This document shows, piece after piece, positions 1-5,231 of a stretch of DNA of 5,231 bases (within the stretch, counting starts at the first letter, position 1; every line of letters starts with the position of its first letter). The notes under the pieces were generated by a model that made no database searches, was not told the DNA's origin, and was given only the letters and a program-made list of their open reading frames with translations. Source of the DNA: Pseudomonadota bacterium (lineage in GTDB: Bacteria; Hydrothermota; 32-111; QNBC01); NCBI GenBank assembly GCA_011682715.1, contig JAACEC010000077.1, positions 1 to 5,231 on the forward strand, written 5' to 3'. The position numbers and the translations under genes are program-made.

Positions 1-366
1 CCGGGACAGGTCTATTACGACTCGACAAGAAAACTCGTACTGCAAGGTGCGGACGGTGTAGTTTTCGTTGCCGATTCTCAACAATCCAGATTTGAGGATA
101 ATGTCGAGAATATAGAAAACATGAATGAGAATCTTAAAAAGAACGATTTGTCTATAGATGAAATCCCTGTTGTTCTTCAATTTAACAAAAGAGATGTGGT
201 GGATCTTACTTCAATCGATAATTTAAGCAAAGCTCTTAATTTGAGAAATTGGGATCAAATAGAAGCCATTGCAATATCCGGAATCGGAGTAATAGAAACA
301 TTAAAATTAATAAGCAATAAGGTCTTATCTTCCATTAAAGGGAAATACAGCAAAAAGGTGAGGTGA
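1..366 (+). CDS. mglA: MglA-type Ras-like small GTPase, 5'-truncated by window edge
   Basis: Frame 1 is open from the first base to the TGA at 364-366, giving the last 121 residues of a protein that in the MglA family is about 195 residues long. The P-loop and switch I lie upstream of the window. Visible motifs are PGQ (residues 1-3 of the fragment, the G3/switch II region), then YYDSTRKLVLQGADGVVFVADSQ-like sequence (5-27) closely resembling MglA, and NKRD (62-65), the G4 guanine-specificity motif. The segment ISGIGVIETLK (about 91-101) sits where MglA proteins carry the G5 loop and last helix. The ATG at 121 is internal and not the start, because the family signature lies before it. MglA is a cytosolic GTPase that sets the leading cell pole for gliding and type IV pilus motility, with MglB as its GAP. 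No MglB (Roadblock) is visible here, but it could lie upstream. The gene is followed after four bases by a DnaA-like ATPase gene, suggesting co-expression. Family assignment is strong; the motility role is inferred. Confidence 0.93.
   Translation, partial: PGQVYYDSTRKLVLQGADGVVFVADSQQSRFEDNVENIENMNENLKKNDLSIDEIPVVLQFNKRDVVDLTSIDNLSKALNLRNWDQIEAIAISGIGVIETLKLISNKVLSSIKGKYSKKVR
356..366 (+). promoter_or_regulatory. Ribosome binding site supporting GTG start at 371
   Basis: AGGTGAGGTGA contains a 7-base match, GAGGTGA (360-366), to the Shine-Dalgarno consensus AAGGAGGTGA, four bases before the GTG at 371. It lies wholly inside the last codons of the GTPase gene, so translation of the two genes is probably coupled. 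It supports a GTG start, which gives an N-terminus running straight into the DnaA-like N-box region. Confidence 0.75.
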
Positions 367-370
367 AAGT

Positions 371-2269
371 GTGGCTAATTATCCTGATCTTAAGGATAAT
401 CTCTCCTCACTGAAAAGAGATTACATTTTTCAAAATTATGTGATTGGTGATTTCAACAGAGATCTCTACCAGGTAATTCTCGGTTTCGTAACAAAGAAAG
501 AACCCGCTTATAATCCGCTTATAATTACTTCGGAAAGCGGCATGGGCAAATCGCATCTTCTACATTCAATCGGCAACTATCTTATCCAACGAAAAATAGA
601 AGAATCCGTATTCCTGCTAAATCAGGATAGTCTGATTAACTTTGAATCCCTTATGAAAAAAGATAAGACAATTCTCACTCAACTTAAATCAATAAAAGTA
701 TTTCTTGTCGATGACATCGATATATTGCTTAAATACAGATCCATTACAAATCTTTTTGAAGTTCTACTCGAATTCTTTTACAATAAAGGCGTAAGAACAG
801 TAATTACTTCAACAAAACCAATTAAATCATTGCCTCTTTCGGGAAAAACCTTAGCAATAATTAACAGCGGATTTACAACAAAAATTAAACGAGTTAATCT
901 GAAAGACAGGGCGCGTTTGCTGGCATATTTCTTAAAAAAATGGAAAATAAGAATAAGCCCGGAGGTAGCGAAATATATCGTACATTTTAATAATTTGAAA
1001 ATAAGGGATTTAAGGAATATAGTCAATAAAATGTTCGTATACTCGAATTTACAGAAAATAGAAATCACAAAGGATATTATAGATAACATTATTAACGATA
1101 TCGGCGTTAAGGAACAGAAAATAATGAGTGGCGTCGAACCCGCTCCGCCCGTCACTAAGCAAGAGAATGAAGATCTTATGAGGGCAGAATATAAGGAAAA
1201 GCTATATGTTTGGGAAATGAAGGGATTTAATGTCGACAGTTTAAAAAAGAGTATAAATGCCCCCATAGAAGACCTTAGAATCGCTTTTATAACATTTACA
1301 AGCAACATACAAAGATTGATCGATTTGAATAAACGTTTCGGAATGCTTAACGAAACACGATTCCCGTCTCAGATTAAAAAAGTTGGAAAAATGCTGTTTA
1401 ACCCCGATATAGTTGAAGATCTGGAAACATGGATCAGAATACTTGAAATTAGAAATGCCGTCCAAATCGAGACATTCCGGAATCTAAACGAGAATATGCG
1501 GGCAAATAATTATTTTATCTCGAAAACCAACAAGCAGATTTTCGATACGACAACAAACAATCTTCCCAGAAAAAATATTCGCGGTGTTTCATTTTATATA
1601 AGAGGTTATAAAAAAACAGGTAAAACACACCTTTTACATGCTATATTCAATAAGATATACTTCGGACATCCCGATATACTTGTTTATTACATTGACGCTC
1701 AAAAACTGGTTCGTATTATGGAAAAGGACGGAGAAAAAAAATTCCTGGCAAAATATTCCTATATAGACTTTCTATTGGTTGATGATATCCACAAATTGTT
1801 ACTTATTTCAAAGGAAAAATGGCAGAAATTGATAGACTTTTTTAACACATTAATTGCCCATCAAAAGATTATTATTCTATCCTCCGATCGTGAACTTTTT
1901 AAGCCTCTTAATGAAATCAAGAATATCTCATTACAAACGCTCGACTACCCTGATTTCGAACTAAAAAAATCATATATTAAATATTGGTTTAACAAAAACA
2001 AGATAAATATTAAACCTGAAGTGCTTAATTTACTTGCCTATAGTTTTGGTAAAAATTTTGGTATCATAAATGATCGATTAAACAGTCTTTATGAGAATCT
2101 GCTTAAAATAAAACCCGATTATGACATAAAAGATATACTAAATTTATTCCCGGAATTACGAATTATTTCAGAAGGCGGTAAAATTGCTCAACCCGCCGGA
2201 GAAACGAAAAAAATAGAGTTTACCATAGGCGATTTGTTTACGTTCGAGAGGTTAATCAATGATTACTAA
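371..2269 (+). CDS. Tandem DnaA/Hda-like AAA+ ATPase without DNA-binding domain
   Basis: This 632-residue cytosolic protein (no signal peptide or membrane segment) has two DnaA-domain-III-like modules. Module 1 (about 17-245) shows the N-box (FQNYVIGDFNR, 20-30), Walker A SESGMGKS (54-61, first Gly replaced by Ser), Walker B VFLVDD (110-115), sensor 1 TS (146-147) and sensor-2 helix KIRDLRNIVNK (210-220, R212). Where DnaA has SRF with the arginine finger, this protein has SGF (166-168). A Pro-rich hinge (256-260) leads into a mostly helical middle region (about 268-375) with the motif YVWEMKGFNVDSL (279-291). Module 2 (about 378-600) has Walker A GYKKTGKT (412-419), Walker B FLLVDD (467-472) and sensor 1 SSDR (504-507). 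It lacks the arginine-finger segment and has Gly (G564) where the sensor-2 Arg would sit. DnaA domain IV (the helix-turn-helix that binds DnaA boxes) is absent, so it is not a replication initiator. The position between mglA and PATAN-TPR/che genes suggests a signalling or localisation ATPase. Its function is unknown. Confidence 0.85.
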   Translation: MANYPDLKDNLSSLKRDYIFQNYVIGDFNRDLYQVILGFVTKKEPAYNPLIITSESGMGKSHLLHSIGNYLIQRKIEESVFLLNQDSLINFESLMKKDKTILTQLKSIKVFLVDDIDILLKYRSITNLFEVLLEFFYNKGVRTVITSTKPIKSLPLSGKTLAIINSGFTTKIKRVNLKDRARLLAYFLKKWKIRISPEVAKYIVHFNNLKIRDLRNIVNKMFVYSNLQKIEITKDIIDNIINDIGVKEQKIMSGVEPAPPVTKQENEDLMRAEYKEKLYVWEMKGFNVDSLKKSINAPIEDLRIAFITFTSNIQRLIDLNKRFGMLNETRFPSQIKKVGKMLFNPDIVEDLETWIRILEIRNAVQIETFRNLNENMRANNYFISKTNKQIFDTTTNNLPRKNIRGVSFYIRGYKKTGKTHLLHAIFNKIYFGHPDILVYYIDAQKLVRIMEKDGEKKFLAKYSYIDFLLVDDIHKLLLISKEKWQKLIDFFNTLIAHQKIIILSSDRELFKPLNEIKNISLQTLDYPDFELKKSYIKYWFNKNKINIKPEVLNLLAYSFGKNFGIINDRLNSLYENLLKIKPDYDIKDILNLFPELRIISEGGKIAQPAGETKKIEFTIGDLFTFERLINDY

Positions 2270-2276
2270 GGAAGTG
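2268..2276 (+). promoter_or_regulatory. Ribosome binding site for the PATAN-TPR gene
   Basis: AAGGAAGTG differs by one base from the consensus AAGGAGGTG. It overlaps the stop codon of the upstream gene and ends four bases before the ATG at 2281. A second ATG two codons later (2287) is possible, but its spacing is longer. Confidence 0.7.
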
Positions 2277-2280
2277 TTTT

Positions 2281-3885
2281 ATGGCGATGAAAGGAACCAG
2301 TGACGAAGCAAGTCTACCTGATATAATACAATTGGTTGCCCAAGGAAGAAGAACGGGAGTTTTATCTGTTACGAACAGGAAAGATTTCGGTGATATATAT
2401 TTCAGAGACGGAAATATTATCTACTCAAATATCGTAAACAGTAAATTTAAAATTTGTGACATACTGGTTAAAGCAAATGAGATTTCGAAGGAAGATGCCG
2501 ATAGAGTTATTGAAATGCAAAAAGCCGATAACTATTTCAAAAGAATCGGCGAAATATTAGTTGAAGAAGGGTTGATATCAAAAGAAACCCTCATGAAATA
2601 TATTAAAAAACAACTTGAAGAATCTCTTTTTACCATATTCAATTGGAATAATATTTACTTCAATTTCGAGCCTAACATAGAACCCCCTTCTGACCTCGAA
2701 ATTGTATCTATAAAACCGGAAGATGCTATACTGAAGATTGCAACAAGAATTGATGAATGGGACTTACTAAAGGATAAAATACCCGGTGAAGATACGATTC
2801 TTACACCACGGAAAAATTTTGACATTTCCGTGCTTGAAAACAGGGAAAGAAAAATATTCAAATTGGCAAATGGGGAAAGAAGCTTGAAAGAAATCTGTCA
2901 AATAGCACCCTATACGAAATTCGAAGTTTCCAAAATTGTCTATATACTTATCAACAAAAAGGCTCTGCTTGAATTGGGAAAGAAGAACACAAGAAAAGAC
3001 GAATTGATGCTTAAGACGGAGGAACATAAGAATCTCGGCATTGCTTTCTTAAAAACCGATATGTATGAAGAGGCAATAAGAGAATTTAAGACAATTATAT
3101 CTCAAGACAAACAAAATGCAGAGGTATATTTTTATATCGGTCTGGCATATCACAAAAAGGGGCAATTAAAAGAAGCAGGAAATTACTATCAAAAATCCTT
3201 AAATATAAACCCAAAGAACGTTTCATTAATAAATAATTTTGCCGTGCTGTTGGAAACCCTGGGGCAATACAATCGTATTGAAGAACTCTACAAGAAAGCT
3301 CTTTCATTTGATGTTAAAAATAAACTTCTTATCGCGAACCTCGGTGTATTCTATTTTAAAACCGGAAAATATGAAGATGCCTCCGAACTCCTTTCTGAAA
3401 CCGCTGCCGAAGATCAAAAACTTATATTTCCTCTCGCCTATCTTGCAGAATATGCTTTAATGGAAAATAAGATTGACAATGCAATCAGCTTTATGGAAGA
3501 GATTCTAGAAAGAAAGAAAAAAATACCTGATATATACTATTTTATCGGTAAATTATATCTAAAAAAGGGAGACACACCAAAAGCCGAAGAGAATTTCTTA
3601 AACACTATTGAAATAGACAGCAATTATATCAATGCTCATATAGAACTGGCGAATATATACTATAAGAGAGGAAAATTTACCGAAGCGAAGGAACATTTGA
3701 GTATGATTATTCAATTAAATGGTGAAGAGTTTGATTCTCTCTTCAAACTGGGAAATATATACTTTAAAGAAAGAGATTTTGAAAACGCTTTGAAAAACTG
3801 GGAAAAGGCACTGATTTTTGATCCGAATAATACGACTTTGAGGAAAAATATAAGACTTCTAAAAGAACAATTAAAGAGGAAATAA
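2281..3885 (+). CDS. PATAN (DUF4388) domain protein with eight C-terminal TPR repeats
   Basis: The 534-residue protein begins with a PATAN/DUF4388 domain (about 4-135), recognisable from SLPDIIQLVAQGRRTGVLSV (11-30), GDIYFRDGNIIYS (37-49) and the helical insertion with IGEILVEEGLIS (89-100), followed by LFTIFNWNNIYFNFEP (116-131). Residues about 178-233 resemble the small winged-helix-like segment that often follows DUF4388 (NGERSLKEIC at 197-206, FEVSKIVYILI at 214-224). Residues 247-518 form eight TPR units of exactly 34 residues. The small Gly/Ala at repeat position 7 recurs at 253, 287, 321, 355, 389, 423, 457 and 491. No membrane segment or signal peptide is seen, so it should be cytosolic. 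PATAN was defined in the cyanobacterial regulator PatA, and the domain is common in proteins associated with chemosensory and gliding systems; TPRs bind protein partners. A scaffold or adaptor role linking the GTPase and DnaA-like protein to the Che module is inferred. There is no detectable enzymatic motif. Confidence 0.88.
   Translation: MAMKGTSDEASLPDIIQLVAQGRRTGVLSVTNRKDFGDIYFRDGNIIYSNIVNSKFKICDILVKANEISKEDADRVIEMQKADNYFKRIGEILVEEGLISKETLMKYIKKQLEESLFTIFNWNNIYFNFEPNIEPPSDLEIVSIKPEDAILKIATRIDEWDLLKDKIPGEDTILTPRKNFDISVLENRERKIFKLANGERSLKEICQIAPYTKFEVSKIVYILINKKALLELGKKNTRKDELMLKTEEHKNLGIAFLKTDMYEEAIREFKTIISQDKQNAEVYFYIGLAYHKKGQLKEAGNYYQKSLNINPKNVSLINNFAVLLETLGQYNRIEELYKKALSFDVKNKLLIANLGVFYFKTGKYEDASELLSETAAEDQKLIFPLAYLAEYALMENKIDNAISFMEEILERKKKIPDIYYFIGKLYLKKGDTPKAEENFLNTIEIDSNYINAHIELANIYYKRGKFTEAKEHLSMIIQLNGEEFDSLFKLGNIYFKERDFENALKNWEKALIFDPNNTTLRKNIRLLKEQLKRK
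3875..3880 (+). promoter_or_regulatory. Ribosome binding site for cheR
   Basis: AGAGGA lies six bases before the ATG at 3887, within the last codons of the PATAN-TPR gene. Only one base separates that gene's stop codon from the cheR start, so the two are probably translationally coupled. Confidence 0.65.
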
Positions 3886-3886
3886 T

Positions 3887-4684
3887 ATGATCGTATACGA
3901 TTATACCGGTATTGAAAAACTAATCGAACGAATAAAATTCAATACAGGGTATGATTTTTCCCAATATAAGGAAAAGCCTTTTAAGAGAAGAGTGCGCGTA
4001 ATTTTACGGAAATATAAACTAACAAGTGTAGAGGAATTAATTAAATATTTGGATAGAAACAAAGACGATTATAAATCGCTTATAAAAACAATAACAATAA
4101 ATGTAACGGAATTCTTTAGGAATTCAGAGGTTTTTTACCAGTTTAACGATATATTGAAATCCGATTTAAGGAAGGGGTATAAGTACAGAATTTTAAGCGC
4201 AGGCTGTGCAACGGGAGAAGAACCTTATTCCATAGCATTCCTTTTTGAAAAACTAAAAGAAGAACATTATATTAAATACAAAGTGGATGCAATGGATATC
4301 GACAGAGACGCATTAAATAAAGCCATAAAAGGGGAATACCCAATTGAGGAACTTAACTCCATTCCGGAACATCTAAGAAAATATGTAAAAATCAATGAAA
4401 AATCCATAACAATCAAAGATTCGGTTAAAGCAAATGTAGAGTTCAAGTTAGAAAATCTTTATGAAAACAACTACAATTTCGGAACAACTTACGATTTTAT
4501 ATTTTGCAGAAACGTTTTTATTTATTTCAGCAGGAATCTACAGCTAAAAATACTCAACAATTTCTATTCGATTTTAAATGCAGAGGGATATCTAATTCTC
4601 GGTAAGGTTGAAACACTTGCCCAAAATTTTAAAGATAAATTCAAGATGATCGATTTACGTAACAGGATATATAGAAAATTATGA
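3887..4684 (+). CDS. cheR: CheR chemoreceptor glutamate O-methyltransferase
   Basis: CheR transfers a methyl group from S-adenosylmethionine to glutamates on chemoreceptors (MCPs), raising kinase activity and providing adaptation with CheB and CheD. At 265 residues it is near the usual stand-alone CheR length. The N-terminal helical domain (about 1-75) contains KRRVRV (33-38) and ends in TINVTEFFRN (70-79), matching the family's LTxNxTxFFR signature. The SAM-binding motif is SAGCATGEEPYSIA (104-117), followed by AMDIDRDAL (135-142) for the acidic ribose-binding strand. FCRNVFIYF (206-214) and YLILGKVETL (235-244) match the family's RNVLIYF and GHSESL regions, although the latter has Lys in place of the usual His. 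No TPR or receiver fusion is present. The upstream TPR protein one base away is separate, although CheR-TPR fusions exist in other bacteria. Downstream cheD overlaps by four bases. Whether this CheR acts on flagellar-type or pilus/gliding-type receptors cannot be told from the window. Confidence 0.96.
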   Translation: MIVYDYTGIEKLIERIKFNTGYDFSQYKEKPFKRRVRVILRKYKLTSVEELIKYLDRNKDDYKSLIKTITINVTEFFRNSEVFYQFNDILKSDLRKGYKYRILSAGCATGEEPYSIAFLFEKLKEEHYIKYKVDAMDIDRDALNKAIKGEYPIEELNSIPEHLRKYVKINEKSITIKDSVKANVEFKLENLYENNYNFGTTYDFIFCRNVFIYFSRNLQLKILNNFYSILNAEGYLILGKVETLAQNFKDKFKMIDLRNRIYRKL

Positions 4685-5160
4685 AAATAATCATACACAT
4701 CGCCGAATATAAAATCGCACATAACCCCAATATCTTGGCAACAAACGGACTTGGCTCTTGTATTGCAATAACTCTCTATGAAGGAAAGAAAAAACTAGGC
4801 GGGCTTTTACATTTCCTGCTTCCCGACTCATCATTGAGTGTTGATGTTTCCAATCCTGCTAAATTTGCCGATATGGGAACGGATCAATTGGTATATGATA
4901 TGTTGGAATCCGGCGCGAATATAAAAAATATTAAGGCAAAAATTATCGGTGGGGCAAATATGTTTAGTCAAATACAAAGAAAAAATTATGTTCCCATTGG
5001 AACCCGTAATATAGAAGCCGCTAAAATCAATCTGGAAAGGCACGGAATCCCTATTATCGCAGAAGATACAGGAAAAGATTTCGGACGAAGTGTTGAGTTC
5101 CAACTTGATACGGGTATTGTAATTGTCAAATCATTTAAAATGGGGGTAATTAAACTGTGA
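4681..5160 (+). CDS. cheD: CheD chemoreceptor glutamine deamidase
   Basis: CheD hydrolyses specific glutamines of chemoreceptors to glutamates. In many bacteria it also binds CheC and so connects to CheY-phosphate levels. The 159-residue length is typical. The catalytic region is intact: GLGSC (23-27) with nucleophile Cys27, and GGLLHFLLP (40-48) with His44. Thr21 fills the third position, and this numbering coincides with the Cys27/His44/Thr21 triad described for Thermotoga maritima CheD. Other family motifs are KIIGGANMF (87-95), IGTRN (106-110), GIPIIAEDTG (122-131) and GRSVEF (135-140). The ATG at 4681 overlaps the cheR stop as ATGA and lacks a strong Shine-Dalgarno sequence (only AGGA at 4664-4667, 13 bases away), so translation probably depends on cheR. 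The 3' end overlaps the next gene's GTG. No CheC is visible in the window. Confidence 0.96.
   Translation: MKIIIHIAEYKIAHNPNILATNGLGSCIAITLYEGKKKLGGLLHFLLPDSSLSVDVSNPAKFADMGTDQLVYDMLESGANIKNIKAKIIGGANMFSQIQRKNYVPIGTRNIEAAKINLERHGIPIIAEDTGKDFGRSVEFQLDTGIVIVKSFKMGVIKL
5142..5147 (+). promoter_or_regulatory. Ribosome binding site supporting GTG start at 5157
   Basis: GGGGGT lies nine bases before the GTG at 5157, inside the end of cheD. No ATG occurs in that frame before the receiver signature, so this GTG, overlapping the cheD stop (GTGA), is the best start. Confidence 0.55.
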
Positions 5161-5231
5161 GTAACAAAATCCGAATACTTGTTGTTGATGATTCCTTATT
5201 TATGAGAAAATTAATATCGGATATGTTGAAC
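5157..5231 (+). CDS. cheB: Response regulator receiver domain, probably CheB methylesterase (3'-truncated)
   Basis: Only the first 25 residues are in the window, starting from a GTG that overlaps the cheD stop codon. They read as the first strand and helix of a receiver domain: IRILVVDDS (5-13) with the acidic pair D11/D12 that coordinates magnesium, then FMRKLISDML (15-24). The phosphorylated aspartate would lie beyond the edge. The wording VDDSxFMRKLIS is typical of CheB N-termini, and cheR-cheD-cheB is a sensible adaptation cluster. CheB is a phosphorylation-activated receptor methylesterase and deamidase. A stand-alone CheY or another receiver protein cannot be excluded without the C-terminal catalytic domain. 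Confidence 0.75.
   Translation, partial: MSNKIRILVVDDSLFMRKLISDMLN

Noticed and set aside
121..366. 81-residue protein starting at ATG 121
   Set aside because: The frame is open back to base 1 and encodes the MglA PGQ and ADSQ motifs upstream, so this Met is internal.
778..1308. 176-codon open frame on the minus strand
   Set aside because: It lies antisense inside the clearly conserved DnaA-like gene, is low-complexity hydrophobic (Leu/Ile/Phe/Ser from reading AT-rich Lys/Asn codons backwards) and matches no family.
1241..1465. Short minus-strand open frame, and similar ones at 2655-2861, 2767-3027, 3095-3307 and 4831-5103
   Set aside because: All are antisense shadows of well-supported genes, with no recognisable domain.
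371..2269. Chromosomal replication initiator DnaA
   Set aside because: There are two AAA+ modules, no domain IV, no DnaA-box cluster nearby, and the neighbours are mglA and che genes rather than dnaN or recF.
3239..3460. 73-codon plus-strand open frame in another frame
   Set aside because: It is embedded in the TPR repeats, whose 34-residue periodicity confirms the main frame.
4110..4127. Direct repeat of GGAATTC seven bases apart
   Set aside because: It lies within the conserved CheR TEFFRN codons and is explained by coding and chance.

Overview
The window is a single uninterrupted run of six same-strand genes (+), with gaps of at most 11 bases or short overlaps, so it reads as part of one operon. 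No RNA gene, mobile element, CRISPR array, promoter or terminator is visible, and no stretch over 300 bases lacks a gene. The DNA is AT-rich (by eye roughly one third G+C) and the proteins are rich in Lys, Ile and Asn. A Ras-like MglA GTPase beside chemotaxis genes points to a bacterium, plausibly a poorly cultured, motile or surface-moving lineage (candidate phylum, FCB-like or deltaproteobacterial-like). That placement is inference and weak.

Layout: (1) 1-366, the 3' part of an mglA-type small GTPase gene cut by the window edge. (2) 371-2269, a 632-residue protein with two DnaA/Hda-type AAA+ domains in tandem, joined by a predicted helical middle region and without DnaA's DNA-binding domain IV. 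(3) 2281-3885, a PATAN (DUF4388) domain protein ending in eight exactly in-register 34-residue TPR repeats. (4) 3887-4684, CheR. (5) 4681-5160, CheD. (6) 5157 to the window end, the start of a receiver-domain protein, most likely CheB.

The right half is a receptor-adaptation module: CheR methylates, CheB (if confirmed) demethylates, and CheD deamidates chemoreceptor glutamates or glutamines. The left half is a GTPase plus two scaffold- or switch-like proteins. MglA in myxobacteria sets cell polarity and works downstream of the Frz chemosensory system. The reading that best fits the layout is therefore a chemosensory operon wired to a polarity GTPase, with the tandem DnaA-like ATPase and the PATAN-TPR protein as uncharacterised partners. 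The tandem DnaA-like protein is the most unusual item. Both P-loops look usable, but neither domain has a recognisable arginine finger, and the second has also lost the sensor-2 arginine. It looks like a nucleotide switch rather than a replication initiator.
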